Shown in pieces: positions 54,320 through 64,000 of a stretch of DNA of 64,000 nt; within the stretch, counting starts at the first letter, position 1; every line of letters starts with the position of its first letter. Under the pieces are notes generated by a model. The model did no database searches. It worked only from the letters and a program-made list of their open reading frames with translations, and was not told the DNA's origin. The position numbers and the translations under genes were made by a program. Location: assembly GCF_018691265.1 (NCBI RefSeq), contig NW_024881277.1:9365307-9429306 (forward strand). The letters run 5' to 3'. This DNA is from Tyto alba. Taxonomy: Eukaryota; Chordata; Aves; Strigiformes; Tytonidae.

Positions 54320-54534
54320 ATTGGCCCTTACTTCCACAATTCAGTGGCATCTTCAAACTTAGTGAAAGTGCACTCTTTCAGTTCTTCCATGTCCTTGGTA
54401 AAGATGTTTGCCGGGACAGATTCCAGGGTGAACACTTGCAGTATTCCATGTGTTACTGATCTGCCTGCAGAGAAAAATTCATTCACCATGAACTTCTGAA
54501 CCCCTCCATCAAACCAGCCATCCACAATGTAATG
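54320..54534 (-). mobile_element. CR1 fragment, opposite to the next
   Basis: On the minus strand, text equivalent to the D-x-F-x-K-F-E-D-A-T-E region of CR1 RT (FTKFEDATELWK in one frame). It meets the plus-strand CR1 at about 54535. Confidence 0.55.
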
Positions 54535-55598
54535 TCCTTACTTGGGCATCTGGCCAGGACCAACGAGTGGTGGTGAATGGCGTTCAATCCAGATGGTGGC
54601 CGGTCACAAGTGCTGTTTCCCAGGGATCAGTATTGGGGCCAGTTCTCATTAATATCTTTATCAGTGATCTGGATGAGGGGATTAAGTCCACCATCAGTAA
54701 GTTTGCATGCAACACCAAGTTGTTCTGGAGTGTTGATGTGCTGGAGGCTAGGAAGGCTCTACAGAGGGGTCTGGACAGGCTGGAGTGATGGACAAAGGCC
54801 GATTGTATGATGTTCAAGAAGACTCAGTGTCGGGGCCAGCACTTCGGGCACAACAACCCGATGCAAATCTACAGGCTGGCGGAAGAGTGGCTGGAAAGCT
54901 GCACAGCAGAAAAGAACCTGGGTGTGTTGGTCAACAGCTGGTTGAAAATGAGCGAACAGAGTGCCCAGGTGGTCAAGAAAGCCAATAGCACCCTGCCTTG
55001 TATCAGAAATGCTGTGGCCAGCAGGATTAGGGCAGTGATCATCCCTCTGTACTCGGCACTGTGAGGCTGCACCTTGAATACTGGGATCAGTTTTGGGCCC
55101 CTCATTACAAGAAAGACATTGAGGTGCTGCAGTGTGACCAAAGAAGCATAATGAATCTGGTGAAGGGTCTAGAGCACAGGTCTTATCAGGAGCAACTGTG
55201 AGAATTGGGGTGTTTAGAGTAGAGAAATGCAAGCTCAGGAGCACCCTTATCGGTCTGTACAACTACCTGAAAGGAGGTTGCAGTGAGGTCTGGGCCAGTT
55301 TCTTTTCTTATGTAACAAGTGAAAGGACAGGAGGAAATGACTTCAAGTTGCGCCAGGGGAGGTTTAGATTGAATACGAGGAAACATTTCTTTACTGGAAG
55401 GGTTATAAAGCATTGGAAAAGGCTGCCCAGGAAAGTGGTTGTGTCACCATTGTTGGAGGTGCTTAAAAGACATGTAGATATGGCACATAGGGCCAGCGTT
55501 TAGTGGTGGGCTTGGCAGTGTTAGTTTAATGGCTGGATTTGATGACCTTAAGAATATGTTCCAACCTAAATGATTCTATGATTCTGTGACTGACTGGG
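54535..55598 (+). mobile_element. CR1 LINE, 3' 1.06 kb
   Basis: A 5'-truncated non-LTR retrotransposon. RT C-terminus: [20 protein letters not shown], then [17 protein letters not shown]. Stops and shifts interrupt it (TGA after GLDRLE). Further landmarks are [20 protein letters not shown], the [21 protein letters not shown] segment near 55330 and VIKHWKRLP. The 3' UTR ends GATTCTATGATTCTGTGACT. The best-preserved CR1 in the window. Confidence 0.95.
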
Positions 55599-55687
55599 AA
55601 AATGGGGAGTGAGGCATGGCCTGTTTAATGTGCCTCACATTTATGGAGCTCCTCTATGGGACAGGCAACAGTTTAGGTTGGTGCTTG

Positions 55688-55760
55688 TCATAAAATCACA
55701 GAATGGTTTGGATTGGAAGGGACCTTTGCAGGTCATCTGGTTCCAGCCTCCCTGTCTTGA
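55688..55760 (-). mobile_element. CR1 3' UTR scrap, then poly(T)
   Basis: AATCACAGAATGGTTTGGAT and GGAAGGGACCTTTGCAGGTC are the reverse complement of the CR1 3' end. A T run follows at about 55781-55816. Confidence 0.75.
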
Positions 55761-55775
55761 TGATTAACTTCTATT

Positions 55776-55816
<41 letters not shown>

Positions 55817-55819
55817 CTG

Positions 55820-58800
55820 ATTATTCAGTGTTTTTAAGACTTGTCAAAGAAAAACAGCAAGTGCACCAAAAGAGATATTGAGTGAATTGCCAGTGAAAAC
55901 CAGGTGAGCTACCCCCATGCCTGTGTGTTCCTGGCAAGGAGTCTGTCCTGAGAAGGGGATCCAGCCTCTGCCACTCTCTGGAGAGGGAAATCAGCAGTGC
56001 CCATGCCTCCTGGGGACACAAAAGGAGACTTTTACAAGAGCAGCCTTCATGTGAACTGCTTTGGAAGGGCTACTTGAGGATCGCTTACATTGCAAATACT
56101 GATTGAATTGACATTGCCCAGCATGTCTACAAAGCAAGCAGAGTGCTACATTGCAGTAATTTACACTTAATTAATTCACTTTGCTTTGTTTCTTTCTTTC
56201 TTTCAGGTACTGCTACTCTTAGGGAAATCATGCTAACATCTGAAGGATTCTTGACAGAAGCCTCATGGTGTTTACATCTCAGGGAATGAGATGGCAGAGG
56301 CCAAGGGAAGGAAAGGTTGGACACTCATCAGGGATTTAGCAAACCAAAATGTGCTCCCCTCTTCCCAGCACCATACCCTCCTTATCGAGAGAGGTGAGAA
56401 ACTCTGCAAACTAGATCTGGACTCACAGTTGTGTAACTTATGCCTAGTTGAAAAAGGTGTTTTCATGCAAGATCACATTTTGAGATTTCATCTGAGCCCA
56501 AAGCATTTAAATTCACACTACCTCCATCTTCATTCAGATGCTGCGTGATGTGTGAAAGAGCTGTTCTGTATCTCCAGGCAGGATGGGCAAAAATATGATG
56601 CCTTAACTGGAAATTATACCCTTGCCAGCAATGTGAATGCAGCAGGCTGGAGCCAAGAGGCCCAAGAAACAAATTTCCCTAGGACCAGCTAATGAAACAT
56701 CCCGTAGGCTATGGGACTTCCTTTCTGCTGATAAAGAATTTGTAAATCCAGATGATACAGCTTCAAATATTTTTTGTTTCTCTTTGAAACTTGTCTCTCA
56801 GCACTGAGGTATTTAGACTGTATTGTTACTTTAAAAGTCTGGTTTTGAAAAACTAGCCCAGTGTGTGGAGATTTTTAGTGTCTAATTCAAGGAGGTGATG
56901 GGATTATACTCTGGGTAACTCTTATGGGTTCTGTCATGAGTTTTGCTGAATCCTGATGATTTCCTTGCCTGAGTCTACTTTCTAGAGAAGCCTCACCTGG
57001 AGTTGAAAGTACTCAGGGTTGTCAGGAAAGGCAGGCCTTGCCACAACAGATTCCAGCCTTTCCAGCAGTTCAGAAGTTGCAGCCTGATTTGAGAACTAGC
57101 TTAGCAATGCTTCCTCCCTGCAGTGCCTGGGGAGAGCTGAGCTGTGCCTGGGTCTCTGAAGGAATTATTGGTGCTATAAGCTCCAGGTCACAGTGCAGAA
57201 CAGGGGACATATTTTGCTGCTGGCATGTCAATCTCAAGATGTGGTGAGAAAAAGGCAAGGGCAGAGCAGGGCATTAGATCTGAGTCAGGGTTTGCAGAGA
57301 GATCACGGAAGGGAAGATGTGGTGGGGTAGAGGCAGAGAGTGAGGCCCCAGGTCTTTGTTCCCAGGCACCATCAACACAGGGGCCAACCCTTCATGCTGA
57401 GCATTGCAGATGGGTGCTGGATGTCCCGAGTCAGGGAACTGCTGATTTTGCTGTGGGTATTTGTGCAGGGAAAGTGTCTGAGTGAGAGCTGAGTCTCAGC
57501 CCTGTCTTGTGCTGCACAGGTCCCCAACCCATCTCCCTCCTTCCCCAGATACCCTGAGACCCAGTAACTTCCAGCAGAGATGCTGGGGAGGGGCTGGTGG
57601 TGCTGAGTTCCAGCTGGGCTGGGCTGTGTTGGAGCCAGCCCTGGCACTCACCCACCTCAGCTGGGATGGGGGAAAAGTCAGACCAGGGTCTGTGGGTCCA
57701 TATCACCTGAGCCCTTCTCCTCCACAGGGCTCTGTCCTTTCTCAGCTTTCTCCTTTTTCTCTCCCTTCCTCACCATTCCACAAGCTCAGACCCTCAGCTT
57801 TCTGACATGGACTCTCTCTCATCCAGTGGGGAGGGCTGGGGGCTTTACTCATCCTTGTCAGCTCTGATAAAGCTGTTTGTCTTCCTCTCTTCCAGAAGAC
57901 AAACATTCTCTGCTGGGAGGTGGGTTTGACAACACTGAGAGCACCATGTATTTCAAGGAGCACAGCTGGTGAGGCTGCTTCTCAGGCAGGCACTTTCCCT
58001 GGCTGTGCCCTCAGGCATGTCCCGGGCATCGCCCATGGCCCTGAGCCTGCTACTCTCCCACCTCAGCCCCAGGCACCCCCGGGACACCCCTCCCAGTGCC
58101 CGGCAGTGCTGAGCAGGGAGCCCTGCGAGCACAGCTGGCTGTGCCAGGTCCTGCTGCTGGGCTGGATGTACAGGGGGGCAGCCCCAAATCCCTGGGGACC
58201 CTGTGCCGAGGAGGTGAGCATGGGGAGTGAGTGGTCCTCACTGGCATTTTCCTTCCTCCCTGCACAAAGTCTCTCATGAGATTTCTGGTTGATACACATT
58301 TATAATTTTCTTTAATTTCTTTTTTTTTCTCTTTGTTTCTCACCTTTTCTTTTACTGTCTCACACACAGTGTGGTATCAAGCATCCTTTGTCATGATCCC
58401 ATTGAACACTCCCTTTGTCTGAGCTGGAAGCTCCTGACCTGCTCCTTGTCAATGCAAGAAATTGGCCTGCTCAGGGCAGGAATGCTCTCCTCAGAAGGGC
58501 AGCATTTCTGAGAGCTGAGACCACTCACCCAGCACTGTGCTCAGCCTTCTCCCAGTTTGAGAAAGGACATCTGCCTTGATCTTTTCACAGAAACAATTTA
58601 TTTCATATCATGGCACTGGTTTTCCTTGGAAGAGCACAGAGGATCTCAGTTCTAAACAGCTATTCTGGTCATGTTGAGAATCCCCCGAGCACAGGAAAGC
58701 AGGATCTCAAAATGTGAGCAAATGCACATGATGTTTGCGTTCCAGCATGAGGAAGAGGCAGCTCCATGGGGCAAGTCAGCCCTGTGGTCAGAGGGACTGC

Positions 58801-59040
58801 TCTTGGGACAAGTGGGTCTGTTGTCTTGCAGAACCCAGGTCCCTTAATTTAGTTTAAGGAGAGAGAAAAATAGACTATGAACAAAGGAAAATAGATGAGA
58901 TTTGTTTGTTTTTTTTTTTTTTTTGTAACCTTTTTAATCAGTAATGTCCATCACAGTTCTTTTACTTAGTGTGGAAATGCAGTTGTTCTGTCACAGGCCT
59001 CCTTCCTGGCAAGTCGGGGAAGAAAGAGAAACAAAGCTGT
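55820..59040. other. Unassigned sequence
   Basis: About 3.2 kb without a recognised gene or repeat. Frames up to about 120 aa overlap on both strands. Poly(T) at 58908-58924. Confidence 0.45.
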
Positions 59041-59976
59041 ATGGAAAAATGGGAAGAGGAGAATCAGACATCACCCACGAAGTTCCTGCTGAGGGCAATG
59101 GGGAATGTGCCCTCACTCCAGACTCCACTCTTCCTCCTGTCACTCATCATGACTGTGATTGGGCACATCCTCATCGCTGTTTTGGTGGTGTCAGAGCAGC
59201 ATCTGCACACCCCCACGTACTTCTTCTGGGGCAATCTGCCCTCCTTGGAGACCTGCTACAGCTCCACCCTCCTGCCCCGGCTGCTGGCCAGCTTGCTGAA
59301 TGGGGACGGGACCATTTCTGCTCACAGCTGTATGGCTCAGCTCCACTGCTCTGGCTGCTTTGCAACTGCCGAGTGTTACCTGCGGGCCATGATGGCCTAT
59401 GATTGGTATCTGGGCACGTGCCCCCTGCTCTATGCAGGCTTCATGACCTGGAAGGTCTGCCTTCAGCTGGTGGTTGCACCTTGGCTATGTTGGTGTGTGC
59501 AACAGTCCCAGTCTTCTTATCCCAAATGAAGTTCTGTGGCCTCAGGGCAACTGATCACTTGTTCTGTGACCTCTCTGCTGGAGATTGCCTGCAGTGGCAC
59601 CAGCGTGGTCACACTCACATCCTTCATCTTGTCTTTCCTGAGCGTTGTCTTCCCCTTCCTGTTTGCTTTTGCGTCCCATGTGTGCATCATAGCTGCCATC
59701 CTGAGGATCCCATCCAGCATGGGCAGCAGAAGACCTTCTCTTCCCACTCCTCTCCCCTCATTGTCATCTCTCTTTTCTCCTGCACCCTCCTCACTGTCTA
59801 CCTGCTGCCCAGAACAGCCCCGCTGAGGCAGCTCAACAAAGTGCTCTCCCTCTTCTGCCACTGTCCTCACGCCCCTGGTCAATCCCCTCGTCTACAGCCT
59901 GCAGAACAGGGAGGTCAGGGAGGACCTGAGGAAAGCTCTCAGGAAAGACAAGGCCTGCACTCAGGGTGCACAATAA
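59041..59976 (+). pseudogene. OR-5: olfactory receptor pseudogene of another subfamily
   Basis: MEKWEEENQTS opens the frame (59041) with one N-glycosylation site. Seen: HTPTYFFWGNLPSLETCYSS (TM2), CMAQLHCSGCFATAECYLRA (TM3), MMAYDWYLGTCPLLYAGF (DRY changed to DWY), then a shift near 59490. Another frame gives VPVFLSQMKFCGLRATDHLF and CDLS, and 59536-59826 gives ACSGTSVVTLTSFILSFLSV and CIIAAILRIPSSMG. A further shift leads to SPLIVISLFSCTLLTVYLLP and APLRQLNKVLSLF; the NPLVY part needs yet another frame. Stop at 59974. At least four breaks. Sequence differs clearly from the OR14-like genes here; subfamily not assigned. Confidence 0.92.
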
Positions 59977-60144
59977 TGTTCCACCTGCAGGGATGAATGC
60001 TTTGTGCTTCTGTTTTATCTCAGTAGGGAGGCCTTGGGCAGGCCTATGGTGTCCAATGCCGCAAACATTGTTTTAGTAGGGTGTGATATTGAGCACGTTT
60101 GTGGGATGGGAAAGGTCGAGAGGAAGACATTTCCTTTTAGAGAG
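59977..60144. other. Short unassigned spacer
   Basis: Between OR-5 and the next CR1; nothing seen. Confidence 0.5.
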
Positions 60145-60405
60145 TTCATAGGATCAGAATCAGAATGGTTTGGGTTCGAGGGGACCTTTAGAGGTCACCT
60201 GGTCCAATCCCCCTGCAATGAGCAGGGACATCTTCAACTAGAGCTGGTTCATCAGAGCCCTGTCCAACCTGACCTCGAATTATTCCAGGCATGGGGCATC
60301 TATCATCATTCTGGACAATGTGTTCCAGGGTTTCACCAATCTCATTGTAAAAACTTTCTGCCTTATATCTAGTCTGAATCTGTTCTCTTTTAGTTCAATA
60401 CACCT
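60145..60405 (-). mobile_element. CR1 3' end
   Basis: AGAATGGTTTGGGTTCGAGG, CACCTGGTCCAATCCCCCTG, CAATGAGCAGGGACATCTTC and CTTATATCTAGTCTGAATCT are the reverse complement of the CR1 3' UTR and end of ORF2. Its inner end adjoins the duplicated OR flank at 60411. Confidence 0.92.
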
Positions 60406-60410
60406 ACACA

Positions 60411-61640
60411 CAGGGCTGTTCAGAGACACGAGTCCTTCCCTTGCACACGCAGAGGCAGTGCACTGCAGGAGCCATAGTGTCTCTCTGAACTCCTGCTGCC
60501 ACCCCCAGAGGCTGGGAGGCACCTCAGCCCTGCGGTGCTTGCCCTGCTCTGCACCCGTGGGAGATGCCCCGAGGCACGAGGAATGGACACAGGGACCGTG
60601 GTTCAGGGAAGCACAACCCAGTCCTGCATTCAGGGGGTTCCCCAGGGGATGTGACTCTCTACATGAAGTGACTTCAATTTACAGTCAGTGTCACAGGCCT
60701 TCATGGCACCCCCAGGAATAGCTGATGGATTTTGTGCTCACTCAGATTTATTTCACCACACACACATGATGTGCAGGTTTATGGTTTGTAAAATGCAAAG
60801 TTGAACTTCTGACATAATCATTTGGTGTCACTCTGTGGAAGGATAAACAACCTCTCTGTTCTGCAGTGAGAGACCTGTGCTGTAAATGGTGGTTGTTATT
60901 GTATGATCTGTGACAATTGTCCTGGGGCAACTTCCCCAGGGTGCCCAGCGCACATGGGCACAGGTTAGTCCCCACTTTGCTGTTCCTTCAGGTCTCTCAC
61001 AGGAGCCTGGCTGTACAAGAACACTGCTGTGTGCCCCTACCCTGCACACACAGACACACGCTTCCACTCCTCACTGGTGATTTCTCTCCTGGGTTATTTC
61101 CTGGGCATGGTCTTGAAAGCAACTCTGGAAGAAGACCTAAGCCTTCATGCACTGCCCAGAGAAGATCCCCTTGTCTGATGGAAATGCTGTCATGAAGGCC
61201 AGCTCTGTCACAGAAGTGCCCACTGCCTGTCCCTACCTGCAGTTAAAGGACTTCCACACCGTGGGACGCTGACCACAGCACAAAACCACTCACATCTTAG
61301 ACCAATACAAGGGCTGACCTGGCAGGTCCAGAGAACGACTTGGAGGAAGGATCTCAAAGCATGTCTCTACAGTGTCCTTTATTTTGTTTAACCACAATGA
61401 GAGCATGGATCCTCATTTACACAGACTCTGGTTCACACAAAAGATTGATAGATACTTAATGAGAACAGGAAAAAATAATGACACACTTTTTAGCAGAGAA
61501 CATAATGTGAAGTAAAACAAAGAAAACAAAAAAAATCAATCCCAAAAGACCCAACTAGAAACTACAGACTGAGATCCTGTATGTAATCAGTTACATTTAG
61601 AGTTATCTACAGAAGACACATATTTTATTGTTTCTGAAAT
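60411..61640. other. 3' flank of OR-6, duplicated from/to OR-2 flank
   Basis: TTCAGAGACACGAGTCCTTC, TTGCACACGCAGAGGCAGTG and later blocks match 11605-12235 and 13370-13480 in order. No gene called. Confidence 0.7.
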
Positions 61641-62605
61641 TCATCCTGTTACCAGTTTCCTCAGGGCATCCTTGATTTCCTGGTTCCTCATGCTGTAGAT
61701 GAGGGGATTCATTGCTGGAGACACCACCGAGTACAGAAACGACACCACCAGGTCCAGGGATGGGGAAGAGATGGAGAGGGGCTTCAGGTAGGCAAAAAAT
61801 GAAGTGCTGATAAAGAGGGAGACCACGGCCAGGTGAGGGAGGCACGTGGAAAAGGCTTTGTGCCGTCCCTGCTCAGAGGGGATCCTCAGCACGGCCCTGA
61901 AGATCTGCACATAGGAGAAAAGAATGAAAACAAAACACCCAAAAGCTAAACAGACACTAAGCACAATAATCACAACTTCCCTGAGGTGGGATCCTGAGCA
62001 GGAGAGCTTGAGGATATGGGGGATTTCACAGAAGAACTGGTCCACAGCATTGCCTCCGCAGAGGGGTAGGGAAAATGTGTTGGCAGTGTGTAGGAGAGAA
62101 TAAAGCAATGCAGTCCCCAGGCAGCTGCTGCCATGTGGACACAAGCTCTGCTGCCCAGGAGGGTCCCGTAGTGCAGGGGTTGGCAGATGGCAACATAGCG
62201 GTCATAGGCCATGATAGTGAGAAGAGAAAACTCTACTGTTATCAAGAAGACAAAGAAAAAGAGCTGTGCAGCACATCCCAAGTAAGAGATGTCCCTGGTG
62301 TCCCAGAGGGAATTTACCATGGCTTTGGGGAGAGTGGTGGAGATGGATCCCAGGTCGAGGAGGGAGAGGTTGAGGAGGAAGAAGTACATGGGGGTGTGGA
62401 GGTGGTGGTCGCAGGCGATGGCGGTGATGATGAGGCCGTTTCCCAGGAGGGCAGCCAGGTAGATGCCCAGGAAGAGCCAGAAGTGCAGGAGCTGCAGCTC
62501 CCGTCTGTCTGCAAATGCCAGGAGGAGGAACTGGGTGATGGAGCTACTGTTGAAAAATTGCTTCCACTGGTCATTGGGCACTGTCCATGGAGGAAAAGAC
62601 ATTGA
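61641..62605 (-). pseudogene. OR-6: nearly intact olfactory receptor, one frameshift
   Basis: Close paralogue of OR-2. On the minus strand [59 protein letters not shown] (DRY) are in one frame to AAAAWG, where one base is missing (about 62118). After it ALLYSLLHTANTFSLPLCGG, FFCEIPHILKLSCSG, LFSYVQIFRAVLRIPSEQGR and NPLIYSMRNQEIKDALRKLV run to the stop at 61641. The Met that starts OR-2 is replaced here (FFNSSS). The in-frame upstream Met at 62602 (MSFPPW) lies before a possible acceptor CTCCATGGACAG, so it may not be in the mRNA. Two lesions in otherwise clean sequence suggest recent loss, or an assembly error for the indel. Confidence 0.93.
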
Positions 62606-64000
62606 AATGTTAGTGTAGACTTATCTGAGATAAAACCTACTTCATATCTCTCAGTGACTGACTCTCCCTTTTAACCAAGTCCTCCAGTTCTGCTGTGAGC
62701 TCTGGACGAGTCAGTCCTGCCAGACAGCCATAGATAAATCGGAACATGTGTGATCACAGATTAAATCCACTCATGTTCAACATTCTGCTCCCAATTCACC
62801 TTACTGCAAGGCATAGCTGTGGGGATATTGGGTTTTTTAAACTGTTTTTGTTGCACCACTATACATGAGGAGTGGTTTTAAGGCAGAAATTTATGGTATT
62901 TCTGCTGAACTCCTACTGAAACATTGTGTTTCTTGAGAGACCAAGGGGCTGTCCTAAAATTCAGAGTGAGGAGAGTTGCTCTATCCATCAGCCCTGGTCT
63001 CATCTGACCTGTGCTGGCACCGCTTTGAGCTGGATGATGGAAACAGGGCACTGCTGGGACTAGAGGAATCCAGTCTCCAAGCCCAGCTCTCCAAAGCCCT
63101 CAGCCCCTCTCATCGCACCTGAGGAGGATCTCTGCTCTCCCCTCCCAGCCAGGGACACTGAGGGCTCATTGCAGCTGCCTGTGTGCAGACGCCCAGCAGC
63201 ATTTCCATGGCCTTAGCACTGAGGTGTTTCCTCCCTGGGGCTGCTGGATAACACAGAGATGCCCCAGGAAAGCTGTGCCCACCTGGAGAGAAACTTGCAG
63301 CCCAGCACGAGCCCATCACAGGAAGAGTTGAGTGTCCTAAAATGGAGGTGTCCTGAAGAGAGAATTGTGTCCTTTGTTTTGCCCTGAGCACACAGATTGT
63401 GAGGAAACTTTACTCCCATGGACACATCTGCACGGCAGGACCCACAGGGTTGGGCTCAAAACTGTAGCTTAACCCCACCACCCCCCATCCCAGCAAGTCC
63501 AGGGATGACAGTAAGGGGAGCAGATACAGGAGGGGGAAAATGGAGAAATACCACACTGCTTGTGTTCTTGGAGGCAGAAAGGGACAGGCATTTGGTATTG
63601 GGTAGTTTCCTCCTCTTCAAGGGTGAGGCCGCTGGGAAGGTGCCCCATGACCTTGAGGGCAGAGGCTGTGTTGGACAGGGGGGAGATCAGGGGGTTGTTC
63701 CATGGAAGGCATCTGCACTTGAATGGCAGGGAGGTGTCAGAATCCCCCCTCCCACAGCGTTCCTGGCAGCAACTCCCTCTCCCTTCATGTCCATAACTCT
63801 GGTACCTGGAGCTGTCCCTGCCTGGAGCCGCTTCTCTGTCCCTTATCTCCTGTCTGTCAGTACTGCCAGCCCCCATCCCACCCACCCTGTGCTCAGCTCT
63901 GCCCTGCGGACCCCTCCTGGCAGCAGGACACTGCCCAGGGACATCTCTCTAGGTGAAGGGGTTCAGGAGCGACTGAGAATGCTAAAGACAACTGATATCT
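62606..64000. other. 5' flank of OR-6
   Basis: About 63880-63935 matches 15600-15690 upstream of OR-2. Otherwise nothing recognised; frames to 138 aa on the minus strand have no motif. Confidence 0.5.

Noticed and set aside
1..64000. tRNA, rRNA, CRISPR or bacterial-type operons
   Set aside because: No cloverleaf, rRNA core or spaced direct repeats seen; vertebrate sequence. The tRNA-like words are retroviral primer sites.

Overview
This is vertebrate, almost certainly avian, genomic DNA. Three things point to a bird: chicken-repeat-1 (CR1) LINE fragments with the typical ATTCTRTG tail, several bird-type LTRs with TAAACCACGACA-like 3' ends, and a cluster of near-identical olfactory receptor (OR) genes of the expanded bird type (OR14-like, gamma-c). 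The species cannot be read from the sequence. I ran no searches or alignments; homologies between parts of the window were judged by eye. Labels OR-1 to OR-6 and ERV-A to ERV-F are mine.

Layout. 0-2.8 kb: an LTR, an OR 3' fragment (OR-1) and two degenerate tandem arrays. 2.8-7.4 kb: minus-strand gamma-like provirus ERV-A, with a solo LTR nested in its pol. 7.4-11.6 kb: a CR1 tail, then minus-strand class II provirus ERV-B (5' LTR, Lys-tRNA primer site, a GC-rich repeat where gag should be, dUTPase-protease, RT, RNase H). 11.6-16.3 kb: the only intact gene seen, OR-2 on the minus strand, with its flanks. 16.3-25.4 kb: mostly unassigned sequence and CR1 pieces. 25.4-35.2 kb: ERV-C (minus, Ser-tRNA primer site), ERV-D (plus, two LTRs, gag-dUTPase, pol lost) and ERV-E (minus, ERV-L-like RT). 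35.2-41.8 kb: ERV-F (plus; nucleocapsid, dUTPase-protease, pol, env, 3' LTR), same family as ERV-B, with a second copy of the nested solo LTR in integrase. 41.8-56 kb: LTRs, CR1, broken OR-3 (minus) and OR-4 (plus). 56-64 kb: broken OR-5 (plus, a different OR family) and OR-6 (minus, close paralogue of OR-2).

How it fits together. OR genes multiplied here as units of gene plus flanks: 11.6-15.7 kb matches 60.4-64.0 kb in the same orientation, and a block upstream of OR-2 recurs upstream of OR-4. LTR elements and frameshifts then broke all but OR-2. The retroviral section is a nested pile of at least six proviruses from three groups. No provirus is complete. No host gene other than ORs, no RNA gene and no CRISPR array was recognised. 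A 13-base N run marks an assembly gap at 48,751.
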